NCBI GenBank assembly: GCA_007570785.1
Contig: ML660201.1
Location: 49,756,316-49,820,315, forward strand
Reading direction: 5' to 3'
From: Antilocapra americana
Taxonomy: Eukaryota > Chordata > Mammalia > Artiodactyla > Antilocapridae
Length of the DNA stretch: 64,000 nt
The first letter of the stretch is position 1. Each line of letters begins with the position of its first letter. The notes beneath the pieces are model-generated. The model searched no databases, had not been told where the DNA came from, and saw only the letters and a list, made by a program, of their open reading frames with translations. This document shows positions 12,771-25,254 of the stretch, piece after piece. Made by a program: the position numbers and the translations under genes.

Positions 12771-15129
12771 GAAGGAAAGAATCCAGTGAGATGATTATCT
12801 GCCATGTGGGGAAAAAAAGAAAGGACAGTGCTGCTTGAATGAAACTGGAAATTGTTCATCCTATCATAGACCTTTTGTATTCCATTGAGTTGTCACAAGT
12901 CTATGGAAAAAAATCAGCTAGAAGGTGGTCATGAACATGACCATGTTTTCTGATCCCCAAATTCATACACAGGACCTGAAGACAGGTCAGGACTCTAGCA
13001 GAAAATCTAGAATAGACAGTTGGGTATGTTCATTACTCAAGTGGAAAAGTAACAAATAGGCTACCGAGGTAGCAGTGAGAGATTTCAACTTGGCCAAGAA
13101 CAGCTGTAAAACCCTGATGGAAATGGAGAAAAGCAAATCAGCACTTAAGAAAGGGAACTGGTGTGGGTTCTCAAATATTTATCCCAACTAGACCTTGATC
13201 CTGGTAAATGCACAATAAATATTTATTAATTCCTGTTGACTTTATTCCTCCCACAAATATTTTTGAAATATTGCAAACACTGAGCAAAGGCCTGGGGAGG
13301 TCACCCCAATTTAAAAAATCAGATATCTTGCCAGCCTAGAATCCAGAAACTGTGTTTCATCAATTCTGAGACACATGTCTTAAAAACTTTGAGCATCTCT
13401 GTAATGTGGGCACTTCTCCCAGTTGTGGCTCACAAGTGGCAGCATGGTCTCCATCCTAGACACAATCCCACTTGGCTATCATGTTCACACTGCATCACCT
13501 CCCACTGAATTATACACACGGTTGGTTCTGTGCATACAGGGTCTAATTATCATTTAAAATATCGTCAAAAAGATGACAATCTGATTCAGTACGGAAACAA
13601 ACAGTATGGGCACAAGCAGGCAGGGAAATAGGGCAGTGGGGCACAAATATAACAGCAGAGTAGCGATTATCAGTCTTGAGAGGCATGACCATAACTCTGT
13701 ATTTTCCTGCAAAGCTATAAAAGTGCTTACAGTAGTTAAGAAAGGATGTAGAAGAAACAGAATTCCATTAAGCTGTGTTGTCACTGAGAAGTGTCCAAAG
13801 GACAGCAGACCAAACACCCAAGCAACAACACAAGGGAGCTTAGAGGAACCTGAGTCCCAGGGAAGGATGAAGGCAGTGCGACACCTTGACCACAAAAGCG
13901 GGTGTGAGCGATGCCCTGTAGCAACGGCTGCCCAAACATCCAGCCACCAGGCAACTGCTGCCTTTGGCTGAACTTCTAACAAGTGCAATTCACCTGACAG
14001 TGAAAGAAAGTGAAAGCCCCTCAGCTGGGTCCGACTCTTTGAGACTCCCTGGACTATACAGTCCGTGGAATTCTCCAGGCCAGAATACTGGAGTGGGTAG
14101 CCTTTTCCTTCTCCAGCGGAACTTCCCGACCCAGGAATTGAACCAGGGTCTCCTGCATTGCAGGCGGATTCCCCAAGGAAAGAATCAAATTATGAGGTTA
14201 GTGGAAAAGGAAAGCACTATTTTTGTTCTCAGCATTTTTTCTTTCTTAGTTATACATAAGCAATAATGTTCTTACCATGGGTACTATCTTTGATTTGGTA
14301 AAATCTGCTGTGCATAATGAAGGAGGAAAATGAACTATCTTCCTATAGGAAAGGTTACTTTCATGATAAGCTTAGTTTTGAGGACTCTAAAGGCATTAGA
14401 ATTGAGGTGACACACTGGGCATTAGTAGCTGCTAACAGAAAGAACAAAAAAGAGACAATCATTGTCTCCTGACTGAAGCCCACAGCCCCATCCCTTGCGC
14501 GGCCCTGCTGAAAAAAATCAAGCATGAGGCAGATCAGACCTTGAGATCCAGCTTATAGGAACCACATAGGACAAAGGAAACAGGACAAACAGCCAATTTT
14601 TTCAACAACTACATTTTGAGAAAAAATAAGAGATAAGGGAATCTTGATTCAAATGAGTTTGAAAGACATACCATGGGCTTAATGTTGGTTCACTTGCAAG
14701 GAACAGAGCAAGAAAAGGGGAAGATAATAACTTCATGGTGGAGAAGCCAAGAGACACTACTTACCCGAGATAGGAAGGTGAGCATCACCAGAGATATCCT
14801 GCGGATGGTTCCCACCCCTGCTGAGGTGTGATGCAGCACTCTGCCTCTGTGCTGCCCATACCAAATCCACATGCCCAGTCTGATCATGAGACAAACCTCA
14901 GACAAACCCAGACTAGGGGGCCCGCTACCGGAGACCTGGCCAGCACTCCTCAAGACTGCCCAGGTCATGGAAAAGGAAAAACTGAAAAATGTCACAGAGC
15001 AGAGGAGTCTAAGAAGACATGACGACTAAATACATACAATGTGGAATCCACAATGGAATCTGGTAACAGAAAAAGGGTATTAGTGAGAAAACTGGTGAGA
15101 TCCCAACAAAGTCGAGAGTTTAGCTACTA
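12771..15129. other. Intergenic apart from the SINE at 13999-14179
   Basis: An L2-like tail (GGTAAATGCACAATAAATATTTATT) lies at 13202-13226. Otherwise no gene or repeat is recognised; the overlapping 144- and 121-codon frames near 13554-13988 are antisense shadows of each other. Confidence 0.5.
13999..14179 (-). mobile_element. Bov-tA SINE
   Basis: Minus strand: GTGAAAGCCCCTCAGCTGGG, CCAGGCCAGAATACTGGAGTG, TTGCAGGCGGATTCCCCAAG. Confidence 0.85.
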
Positions 15130-15303
15130 GTAAAGTGCCAGTGTCCATTTCTTAGTTTTGACCAATGCCTCGTGTAAGGAAAAACGTTAATGTTTACACC
15201 CAGCTACCTGGGTGAAGGGTACACGGGATGTCTCATGTACTGACTTTGCAACTTTTCTGTAAACAAAAAATTATTCCAAAATAAAGTTTATTTTATTTAA
15301 AAA
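15130..15303 (+). mobile_element. Old L1 3' end
   Basis: CTGGGTGAAGGGTACACGGG, then TTTGCAACTTTTCTGTAAAC, then TTATTCCAAAATAAAG and an A-rich end resemble an L1M terminus. Confidence 0.55.
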
Positions 15304-15489
15304 AGGCATATTGATCAACTGCAACACATGAACCAACATGAACAATGTTTTGATTCTGAATCAAACTAAAATAGTAAAAATGATTTTGATGAGACAATTG
15401 TAAATTTGAACTCTGACTAGATACTTGATGCTATTAAGGCACCATCATCCATTTAGTTGGAGGTGTGATGAGGGCATTATTGTTGTCCT

Positions 15490-15700
15490 CGTTGTTGTTT
15501 AGGCACTCAGTCGTGTCCCGACTCTTTGTGACCCCCTGGACTATAGCCCGCTAGTTCCTCTGTCCATGGGACTTCCCAGGCAAGAATACTGGAGTGGGTT
15601 GCCTTTTCCTTCTCTAGGGGGATCGTCCTGACCCAGGGATCTAACCTGCATTTCCTGCATTAGCAGGTAGATTATTTATCATTGAGCCACCAGAGGTGCT
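15490..15700 (-). mobile_element. Bov-tA SINE
   Basis: Minus strand: GGCACTCAGTCGTGTCCCG, CCATGGGACTTCCCAGGC, ATTGAGCCACCAGAGGTGC. Confidence 0.86.
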
Positions 15701-15711
15701 ATTGTTATCTT

Positions 15712-15913
15712 GAAAGTGAAAAATGAAAGTTGCTCAGTCATCTCCAATTCTATGAGATAGCATGGACTGTACAGTCCATGGAATTCTCCAGGCCAGAATA
15801 CACGAGTGGGTTGCCTTTCCCTTCTCCAGGGGATATTCCCAACCCAGGGATTGAACACAGGTCTCTCACATTGAAGGCAGATTCTTTACCAGCTGAGTTA
15901 CCAAGGAAGCCCC
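15712..15913 (-). mobile_element. Bov-tA SINE
   Basis: Minus strand: GTTGCTCAGTCATCTCC, TCCATGGAATTCTCCAGGCC, CAGCTGAGTTACCAAGGAAG. It is a neighbour, in the same orientation, of the SINE at 15490-15700. Confidence 0.86.
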
Positions 15914-15916
15914 TTA

Positions 15917-17110
15917 CAACCCAGCAACTTTGCTCGGGGTATATAAACAAAAGGATTGAAAACAGATCCAAATAGATACTTATACCCTCATGTTCATAGC
16001 AGCATTATTCACTGTAACTAAAAGGCAGAAACAATACAGTGTCCACTGATGAATGAAGGGATAAACAAAACATGGTGTATCTACACAGCGGAATATTAGT
16101 CAACTATAAAAAGGAAGGAAATTCGGAGGCATGCTACAATATAGATTGACTTTGGAGACATTCTGCTAAGCAAAATAAGCCAGATACAAAAAGACAAATG
16201 TTGTATGATCCCATTTATGTGAGGTACCTAAAATAATAAAGCCACAGAGACAGAAAGTAGAATAATGGTTGCTCAGGGGCTGGGGGAAGGGAGAATAGGA
16301 AGCTGTTTAGTGAGTACAGTAAGTACCTTACATATGAACTTTCAAGTTGCAAGCTTCAAAGACATGATCGTGCCTTCACATGTCCAACCACGTAAGCAAG
16401 TTCAGGTGTCTGATGGACACTGTCATGTGCGGGCATCCTCTACAAGTGGTTGTACTTCTGTGTTCTTTACTGTACAGTGCTATAGTGTACAGTAGGGTAG
16501 TATTTAAGCCCAGGATGTCTGGAAGCAAGCAGAAAAGCAGTGGTGTTGTGGCAGGGACTGACATGAAGAGGGAAAAAAAAGATCTATTAATACTATCCAA
16601 GAATCACTGGATTGCTTTTTCAAGAAGATAGATAGAATTGAATCCGGCAAGGAACCAGAACCTGTGACATCAACGTCAGGCATGAGTGACACTGCAGCTT
16701 GCCTTTCGTCTCCTATTGCTGATGATCCTTCAGCTCTACCATCTCCCACCTTCTCTCCCTCCTCCAATCAGGAACTCTTCTTGCCTGTTCAGTTCCAGCC
16801 CCCATATGCCAGATGTACTTTTCAAGGTACTGTACTGTAGGATTTTAAATGTTTTATTTTTTGTGTGTTTGCTTTCTATGTATTATTTGTGTGAAGAGTG
16901 TTATAAGCCTATTACAGTACAGTGCTACATAGTCAACTGTGTTAGGTGGTTACCTCGGCTAACTTTGGTGGACTTAGGAACACACTTGGACTTATGAACA
17001 CACTCTTGGAGCAGAACTTCTTCTTATGTAGGGGACTTGCTGAGCAGAGTTTCAGTTTGGGAAGATGAAAATGCTCTGGCAGCAGATGGTAGTGATGGCT
17101 GCATAAGTGA
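15917..17110 (+). mobile_element. L1M-type LINE 3' end, interrupted by Tigger element
   Basis: Typical old L1 3' sequence is seen: TTCATAGCAGCATTATTCAC, a GGAATATTAGTCAACTATAAAAAG core and ACAGAGACAGAAAGTAG, then GGGGAAGG. It stops at 16316 and resumes at 17043 with CAGAGTTTCAGTTTGGGAAGATGAAAATG, so the Tigger element is an insertion into it. Confidence 0.75.
16317..17042 (+). mobile_element. Tigger-like (TcMar) DNA transposon, internally deleted
   Basis: Terminal inverted repeats are visible: CAGTAAGTACCTTACATATG at the left end, and at the right end a sequence whose reverse complement begins CAGCAAGTCCCCTACATA. A TA dinucleotide precedes the left end, as expected for this superfamily. Inside are remnants of a transposase-like reading frame (MSGSKQKSSG at 16517; further coding-like sequence ending in an SGMSDTAACLSSPIADDPSA-like stretch when read across frames). 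It is broken by stops and frameshifts, with the catalytic DDE core missing. The element is inactive. It splits an L1M 3' end cleanly. Confidence 0.75.
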
Positions 17111-18879
17111 AGCGTGAGTCTCCTGAGGATACTGATTGGGTTCTCAGTGGTGTGGGAGGGCACTGCAGGCAAAGTCTGTGACCAGTGGCTCCAGGCTTGC
17201 TGAGTTAGCTGTGTCTTTGCCCATCCAGCTCCTGAACCAGTCCTGGACTCGGGGAGTCTCAGAGTCTTAGTCCTCGCCACTTCCCCATCCCCTCCTCCTT
17301 CTGAAGCCATCTTCCCATCACCAGACCTGGTGTGACCACTGGGAGGGGCTCTGGCTATTCTGGAGAGAAACATTTCAGCAGAGCACTGACAGGGGAGGCC
17401 AAGCGGCCAAGGAAGAGGGTTAGAGCGGGTGATTGGGTGAGGGGAATGAGGATGCTGGCAGAGCTGGACCAGGATTTTTCAGGAAGGAGAGCTCACGGGC
17501 TCCTGGCTGGACTCCTGGCTTCCTTCCACCCTGAACACCACTTTCTAGGTGGCTTGATGTTGTCACATCCCCTCTGTGACTCCATCTATCAAGAGGTGAC
17601 AACGAGATGAGCTCCAAGCCTCCAGCTCAATGGTTATGACTGAATTCCTTCTCCTGGGGGAAGAACAATCTCTGAAGGCATTCTAAAGACCGTCTTCCTC
17701 CCACACGCCAAGCCAAAATATAGAAAAGAAAGAAGCAAGGTTGGCAGGCTCAGGCCTGATGTGGATATGGGTCATATCCAGGGAGGGGCAGGGTCTGGAT
17801 TTCTTCACCCTGTGGGCCAGACTTACAGGGAGCCGACTGCACAGGCTTGAAGGTGGGAGGGGAGAGCTCTGTCTCCTGCTCATTTCCACGTTTTCTCCCT
17901 CTGTCATTCTACCTTGACCTCCTAGGTGCCACGATCCGGGGAGGTGACGGAGCGTGGGAACTCCATGGCTTAGAGGCACTGTGGGGTGAGCACATAAGGC
18001 GCTTGCAGCCTGCTGGCAACTTCCTGAGTCACTCAGATTCAAATTCACTCAGCCCCGGTCCTCCGCAGCAGCTGACTAGCTGCTCCTGGAGGATTTTCCT
18101 TATTTTGTCATCCTAGGACTGAAATTGTACCACGTGGCTCCCCCTCTGGGCAAATGACTTGGCAAACCAGGAACACCTATCTTATCCCCAGACCACAGCC
18201 AGCTCCTCTGTTTCAACCGTCACAAAGGGGCCTCTGCCCCAGCTGTGACTGGGAGGTTTTCTCTCTGAAACAGTGGTTGGCGTTAAAGCGACAGTTAAGG
18301 GCTATTTGTGCTCCCAAAGAATCTCCACTTTGTTAACTTGCTTAATCGCCTGGAAAGCAAAGTCTCAGAGAAGCTGCCTAATGCAGACAGATTCTTTCCA
18401 CCCCTCTGTTCAAACCAGATGAAGTCTTGGCCCACCAGACACTGGCCAGTCCCATAAGACCAGGGCTGCTGCCAGACACCTGGCCTGGGCCATAATGACC
18501 TCTTTCTAGTAGCTGCTCCCCCTTTTAAAAATGAACAACTTGCATTCATCTTTTCAGGGTCCCAAGTTTTAAAAAGATCCCCAGGCTCAGCTGGCTGGAT
18601 TAGCAGGGCCATCCACACATTCATCAGCTTGATGAATCCACTCATTGCTCAACTATCTGCTGAGCAGTGACTGTGTACCAAGCACCGTTTTTAGCACTGA
18701 GAACATCCAGATGAGTAAAGCAGAGGCAACTTCCTATCTTGGGGAACTGACGCTTTCATGCATGAATGAGATCATGAAGGTGTTGGTCTCCAGAGCTCTC
18801 CAGAGCTCTCCCTTCCACCCCAACCAAGCTGAAACCCTCTCATTTCATACCAACTCCTGTGGCAAAGGCAATCTTTGCA
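17111..18879. other. Intergenic, nothing recognised
   Basis: Unique-looking, moderately GC-rich sequence. A short tandem of TCTCCAGAGC occurs near 18788-18808. Confidence 0.5.
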
Positions 18880-19120
18880 ACATTTACTGTGCATTTACTA
18901 CGTGCCCAGCACTATGCACATATTATCTGTTACACATATTATCTCATGAATCTCTACAACAGCTTCTGAAGGTTATCCTCTCATAGCCCTGGTTTGTGGC
19001 TGAGGAAACCAAGGCACATATAGATTGCACAAGCTGGTAAGCTGCAGAGCCAGTATTTGAATCTAGGACATCTGACTGCAGAATCACCGTGGTAGTCATT
19101 GAGCCATTCCACCGTGCTCA
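18880..19120 (+). mobile_element. MIR SINE
   Basis: ACATTTACTGTGCATTTACTACGTGCC, GTGGCTGAGGAAACCAAGGC, GCAGAGCCAGTATTTGAATC follow MIR. Confidence 0.72.
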
Positions 19121-20461
19121 TTTAGGTCAAACTCCTTTTTGCAGCGAATCACTGGGTCTGCTTTCCCTTAACATTCCACGGCACCAGAAAAATCTCTAGT
19201 GCTGGCCTAAGGATGAGGTTCCGTTACAAATGACTGGAAGCTGCAAATCACAGAAGCTTGAAAAGGGAGTATGTTCCTTGAGGCTGCTGTGTCACTCCAT
19301 GGTCAGGCTCCTAGTCTCTGGCTGCTCAGCCGTGTGTGGCTCAAGAGCATCTGAAGAACACAGGTGTACTGAGGTGTGGATTATGCACATCTTGGCCAAA
19401 CACCGTTGAGGATCTCATCAATAAAATTAACAACTCCATTCGATTTTATTCTGTCCATCAGTTCACCTGGAAGGGGCTCCCATAATCCTTGGCCATACAT
19501 TTTACAACTGGACTCCTGTCTCTCTAAGTGTAGTGCATGTCAGTCTGGGCATTCCTTACCTCTCCCTTGAGTTGGATTTTGTGCTTCTTGTGTCCAGAAG
19601 CAAATCAATCATGGCGATAAGAAAGTTTAAATAACACTGCAATCCTTCTGAAGGCATGTGCTCATCTACTCGTTTTTTGTAATAGTCACAAAGGCATGTA
19701 TTTCAACTGCAAAAGAATTTTTCCTCCACCTCCCCTCCATCCCACCTCCCCTTATGCAATGCAGCACTGAGTGGCTATGAGCAACTTGGGATCTGGCTAA
19801 GGAGAAGCTAAACTGGAGACACATTTAATTGGGAGTTAGTAGGATATCTTACTGGGACATAATTCATAGTCACTTTTGGGTCATTGCTTGCCCTCATGCT
19901 GTAGTAGCATCTTCTAGAAATACTCCTCTGACCCACTGGGCTGACTCATCAGATGAGGTGACCAAAAGGAGTAAGGTCAGAGGTGGTATCATATGATGAA
20001 TCTGTCCTACAGCACCCAACCAGAAGCATGCGGACAGTAGAGGAGGAAGAATCAAAAAAGCTAGTCTGGAAAACTCTTTCGACTATCAAAACTAAAATAT
20101 TAAGTATAACATGCAGTTCACATGTCTTATAAAAAATGAAGGATTTTTTTCTGTCAGAAAAAACAGAATAATGCAGCATATAAAATTATAAATGTATCAC
20201 ACTACTTTGCTCTTTAATAAGAATCACACATACAGAATTTGTAAGAATTTCTGTACTTTGTATGGCACAACACTATGTTCCTAGAAATACTGAGCATTTC
20301 TCTGTGTGAATTCATTATGTCTAATGCACCACAACAAATCAAGATTGTATCTTACTGTATCCGATGTCTTGTCAAGATGAAATCTGACAGCTCCAGAAGA
20401 AATAATAAACATATCAGTGACATAATATGACCTGAAGAAATGAATGAATGAATGATATAGT
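19121..20461. other. Intergenic, nothing recognised
   Basis: AT-rich unique-looking sequence without gene or repeat signals I can name. Confidence 0.5.
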
Positions 20462-20574
20462 GCTGTGAAAAGTCAAAGTGTTAGCTGCTCAGTTGTGTTC
20501 AAGTCTTTGCCACCCTATGGACTGTAGTCCTCCAGGCTCCTCTGTCCATGGAATTCCTCAAGCAAGAATACTGG
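20462..20574 (-). mobile_element. Bov SINE fragment
   Basis: Minus strand: GTGTTAGCTGCTCAGTTGTG, CCTCCAGGCTCCTCTGTCC, CAAGCAAGAATACTGG. The tRNA end is absent. Confidence 0.82.
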
Positions 20575-20579
20575 ACCAG

Positions 20580-22320
20580 TGAACTAATATTAAAGATATC
20601 ATACTGCTTTCTAGATTTAGTGACATTTAGGGTATTTTTCCATTTTTTCAAGTTTGTGATTTGTTGTCATTTCTTTCCTTATTATAAGCAAATACTCACT
20701 TTTCACATTTGATTTTCTATTTGTGATTCTGTATTCTTTTTCTTGAGGTAATTAAGTTCAGCCCCACAAACCTATATCCACTCCTCTCTGTCTCATGCAT
20801 TTCCTGTTTTAATGGAATACATTCTCCAGTATTTTGTCGGAGAAAAGGTGTGTGGGGGTTTGTTGTTTGGAGGTTTGACTGGTGTTTTGTTTTAGATTTT
20901 GAATGTCTAAAAGTGCTCTTTTTCTACTTTATCACTTAATTGGTAGCTTGGATATAGACTTCTTAGTTGGAAATTATTATACCTTCAGAATTTTGAAGGT
21001 ATTGTTTCATTGTCTTCCAGCTTCCAGTGCTGCTGTAGGGAAATCCAAAGCCATTTTGATTTTTGTTTCTTTGCATAAATGTCTGGAAATTATAAAATGT
21101 TCTCTTTGCTTATAGGTTCCTGAAATTTTGCTGTGATGTGCCTTGATGTGAGCCTGTTTTATCCATTCTGCTGGACACACCATGAGTCTTTAAATCTGGA
21201 AACTCATGTCAATCCATGCCTGGGGAATTTCTTGAATTATATTACTGATGATGATATCTCTGCTTAACCTGCTGTCTCTATCTGGGAAACCCACTGTCCA
21301 TGTTGGATCCCCTGAACTAGACCGCTAATTTTCTTACCTTTTTTCTCCTATGTTTAATCTTTTATCTTTTTGCTTTACTTTCTGGGAAATCTTTCAATAT
21401 TTCTATTTATTTTTTAATATTTACTATCATTTAAAAATTTTTCCAAGAACTCTTGTGGGTCCCTGAATATTCATTTTTTTATTAGTCCCCATTCCTACAG
21501 CCCTGATGCTGGGAAGGATTGGGGGCAGGAGGAGAAGGGGATGACAGAGGATGAGATGGCTGGATGGCATCACCGACTTGATGGACATGGGTTTGGGTAG
21601 ACCCCAGGAGTTGGTGATGGACAGGGAGGCCTGGCATGCTGCGGTTCATGGGGTTGCAAAGAGTCGGACACGACTGAGCGACTGAACTGAACTGATCCCT
21701 ACAGCATAAATACACTTTTGTCTGCTATTTTTCTAAAGAAGTCAGAAATTGTTTTATTTTATTCTCTCTCTTTTCTCCAAGTGCCTTTTTTTGTTTGGTT
21801 AGTTGGTTGATTTTGACTCTATCATGTTAAGTGCTTTCCTCAGATGTCATGAAATCCTACTGTCTGGTATTTAAAAATGAGAGATCAAAAAGTTTAACTG
21901 ATGGGGCTTATCAACTGTGAATGTCATGGGAAGAACCTGGTTGGCCTCTTCACAGGGATAAATGTCTGTATCTTTAGGTCTTTCTCCTTGAGCTTGTCAG
22001 ATTCTCCAGAAGACTCCTTAAAGCTCTAGTATGAATTGGGACTACTGGAGTCTGAGGGGCAAACTGGGATCAGGCAGCTAGGGAGCTAAGCATAAGGGAT
22101 ACATTTGTTCCTTTTATGTACCTATTTTCCAGAATGTTTCCTAAGCCTACAGCTATGCCTAGCACTCCTCAGCCCAGTTTCCTCAGTTGTAACCTCTTCA
22201 GAAAACAATGCTTCAGACCTCCGTTTAGGGGCAGTTGCCCAGCCAGGAGAAATGGAGGACAGTTTACAGAGATGGAACTATAGTTTTTCAGCTTTCTCCC
22301 AGGTTTCATTGTTTTAGCCC
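20580..22320. repeat. Long ancient interspersed repeat, family uncertain, split by BovB
   Basis: The sequence TTGTTTCATTGTCTTCCAGC, GAAATCCAAAGCCATTTTG, TGTGATGTGCCTTGATGTGAG, GGAAACTCATGTCAATCCATG and, after the BovB at 21502-21697, GTCTTTCTCC...GATTCTCCAGAAGACTCC, is familiar to me as one long mammalian repeat, but I cannot name its family. Frames are broken. Confidence 0.4.
21502..21697 (+). mobile_element. BovB LINE 3' fragment
   Basis: Plus-strand BovB 3' end (GATGCTGGGAAGGATTGGGG to CTGAACTGAACTGA), 5'-truncated. The duplication CCTACAGC flanks it at 21494-21501 and 21698-21705. It interrupts a long ancient repeat. Confidence 0.87.
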
Positions 22321-22605
22321 CTTCTTCACTCTCCCACTACAGAACACCTTGTGCAGCCAGTTCCTTAGTGGTGGTTTTTTGTTTGTTTTTGTTTCCTTTT
22401 GAGAACTCTATGGTATAAATCATGCTATTGCCCAACTTTCCCCTCTACTGGCTTACAGTTTCCACTTACCCATCTGCTTTCCAGTTTCTAAGAAGCTGTT
22501 GTCTTCTGTCTGCTCCCCTCATCTTTGTAGGCTTACATCTTTAACCAAAAAAAAAAAAAAAGTCCCTGCTTTGTAGCTTTTGTAGGGTTTCCAGAGGGGT
22601 CAAAA

Positions 22606-23143
22606 ATGCTTAAAAGATGCTTGCTCCTTGGAAGAAAAGTTATGACCAACCTAGACAGCATATTCAAAAGCAGAGATATTACTTTGCCCAAGAAGGTCCA
22701 ACTAATCAAAGCTATGGTTTTTCCACTAGTCATATATGGATGAAAGAGTTGGACCACAGAAAAAAACTGAGTGCCAAAGAATTGATGCTTTTGAACTGAT
22801 GTTGAGAGTGCCTTGGGCTGCAAGGAGATCCAATCAGTCCATCCTAAATGAAATCAGTTCTGAATATTCATTGGAAGGACTCATGCTGAAGCTGAAGCTC
22901 CAATACTTTAGCCATGCCCGATGCCAAGAACTAACTCGTTGGAAAAGACCCGATGCTGGGAAAGACTGAAGGCAGGAGGAGAAGGGGACAACAGAGGATG
23001 AGGTGGTTGGATGGCACCACCAACTCAATGGACATGAGTCTGAGCAAGGTCCAGGAGTTGGTGATGGACACGGAAGCCTGACGTGCTGCAGTCCATGGGG
23101 TTGCAAAGAATTGGACATGACTGAGCAACTGAACTGAACTGAA
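22606..23143 (+). mobile_element. BovB LINE 3' fragment with 14-base target-site duplication
   Basis: Plus-strand BovB with a decayed RT C-terminus (YFAQEGPTNQSYGF-like and QSILNEISSEYSLEGL) and the GAACTGAACTGAA tail. CAGAGGGGTCAAAA occurs directly before (22592-22605) and after (23144-23157), a perfect duplication. Confidence 0.88.
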
Positions 23144-23521
23144 CAGAGGGGTCAAAATTAAATATAACAGTTTTAAAACTCATCTTTCAATGTAATTTTT
23201 CTCTGGCAACAGACTGCAGCTGCCTGGATTTCTTTCAGTTCAGAAATAACTTTCAAAAATTGACTCCTTCCACTCAGGCAAGTTTGTAAAGAGAAGACAT
23301 TTCCAAAATTTGCCAAAGCTTTGCTTACATTCTTCCATGAACCAAGCCGTTACCTCAAGACATCTTGATTTCAACTACAGAGGTGGGTTGTCTTGCAGAG
23401 GATGCTGAAATGCCTCCTCATTTCGTTAACTCCTTCTCATTGTTGCCATTATCTGGAACTACTACCAATCTTTCACATCTGAGACTAAGTGACTCTTGTG
23501 TCATTTATGGAAAGTTCATTT

Positions 23522-23772
23522 AGGACTTTCCTGGTGGTCCAGTGGTTAAAAATCTGCCTGTCAATGTAGGCAGCATGTATTCAGTCCCTGATCTGGGAGG
23601 ATCCCACATGCATCAGAACAACTAAGTTGGTGTGCCACAACTACTCAACCCACACTGTAGAGCCCGTGAGTTACAACTACTGAGCCCACGTGCCACAACT
23701 GGAGAGTAGCCCTCTCTTGCGTCAAAGAGAAAAAGTCCATGAGCAGCAACGAAAACCCAGCGCAGCCAGTTT
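23522..23772 (+). mobile_element. CHR-2 SINE, long-body type
   Basis: TTTCCTGGTGGTCCAGTGGTT head; GATCTGGGAGGATCCCACATG; body with ACAACTACTGAGCCCACGTG and AACGAAAACCCAGCGCAGCC. Confidence 0.84.
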
Positions 23773-23892
23773 CACTCTTCCAGAGTCCAGTTAAGCAAAT
23801 TTCGGAGAAATGAGGTAGTAAAAAGGTAACTTGTTCCTTAGGCTTAAACTTATCACAAAATATTTCTAGTATTTTCAATTCAACTCATTGCT

Positions 23893-23941
23893 GCTCCATT
23901 ATTATTATCATTATTATCATCATCCTCATCACCATCATCAT
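23893..23941 (+). repeat. ATT/ATC-rich trinucleotide microsatellite
   Basis: Interrupted tract of TTATTA, TCATTA and TCATCA triplets, about 48 bases. Confidence 0.8.
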
Positions 23942-25254
23942 ATGTAGAAAACAATGGAGTTAGGGATGCTAGGAAAAGATGCTGGGGTATATATACCCGC
24001 TTACAATTAGAAAAACAGACAAAATCTGCTTTACTCTCCTGTCAGCATAAAAATATCTGAAGGATGTTTAGATTTTCTGATAATTTTTTTCTCTTGATGA
24101 GTCTGCCCTCAATTTCTTGGGGAGAACCAAGAGCCTCCCTACGTTTCTCATCCTTTTCCTTCCCTCTGGGCCTCAGCTTCCTCTAAACTCTGAGTCACAG
24201 GCCATAGGCGGAGGAGGCGCGGGGCAGTCATGTCCACAGCCGGGACAACCCTGCATCCCTCATGAACTGTGGGCTCCCTGTAGACAGAGTCTGCTTTATT
24301 CTCATCACAGAAGGAAAGGGATGACTCTCCTAAGAGACGGCTTCTCACCCCTGTTCCTGATGAGAGTAGGAGCAGCCTGGAGAAGCTCTGTTCCCCCAAG
24401 AATCAAACAAAAGTTGGAACTGGACATAGTCCAATGCTCTTGCATGTGCTCTGCTTCCAGGTTATTCTGGGTGACCCTGGCCCAGTTTCTAGCTGCCCAC
24501 TGGTACAGGCAGATCCACGGGGGTCTTTGGAGTTATTCTGATAGAACCCTGGTCTGTTAACTGAGAGTTCCTGAACCATCCACTGCCTCTCCTTGTGACA
24601 CTGTGTCCCTGGACTTGGTGTGTGGCCTGCAGAGGGGGAAGGAGAATCCACAGGACCTCAGAAACCAGAGAAAGGCAGCTGGGAGGAGGGAAAGAGGCCC
24701 AGGGTCATTAATTTATAGCCCAAAGATTGGAGTAAATGCCTCAGGCCAGTGCCATACATACTATTCAAAATTTAAGGAAGGGGCCCCCCAAGAACCCATT
24801 CAGGTTTCTTCTCTTGGTCCTCTCCAGCCTCAAGTATTTATTCACCCTTCAAAAATGAAACAAAGCAACCTCGGTTGTGCAAAACCCTTCCAGGGCTATC
24901 AAATCCTGACTCCGCAAATTACTAACTGGCCCGGGGACCTTCGGAAGGTTGCATAACTGGGTAAGTCTGTTTCATCTGTTCTGTGCAAGGGTTTCTGTGA
25001 GCGTTAGAAACACTGTCCGTGAAGTTCCTGGGGTTGGCTGCGGGCTCATCATTCCGAAAAGAGTATCAGTAGCATCGGCCTTAAAAGTCCAAAGCCTGCA
25101 GCCCAAACCTGGAAGCAGAGGTGGAAGCCAGGGCTTGGGTGTTCCACAGACTTGATTTCCCCGGAAAAAAGGGGCTGCACAGTGGCCTCCTTTGTCTCCC
25201 AGACAGTGAAAGGAGGGCAAGTGTCTTCCCCAAGGGCGACTTTGGCTCCTGTAG
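23942..25254. other. Region upstream of CDCP1, no repeat insertion recognised
   Basis: About 1.3 kb before the CpG island. Apart from a faint L2-like piece near 24260-24310 it is repeat-free, which makes it a candidate for distal promoter elements. No gene seen. Confidence 0.5.

Noticed and set aside
15490..15913. Two adjacent, similar blocks as a possible tandem gene or CRISPR-like array
   Set aside because: They are two independent Bov-tA insertions in the same orientation; no regular repeat-spacer pattern exists in this mammalian window.
16504..16767. Minus-strand frame inside the Tigger element
   Set aside because: Antisense shadow of transposase remnants.
1..25200. A second gene upstream of CDCP1 (in human a neighbour lies on that side)
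   Set aside because: I found no exon with recognisable protein family, splice sites and frame; the neighbour is probably beyond the window.
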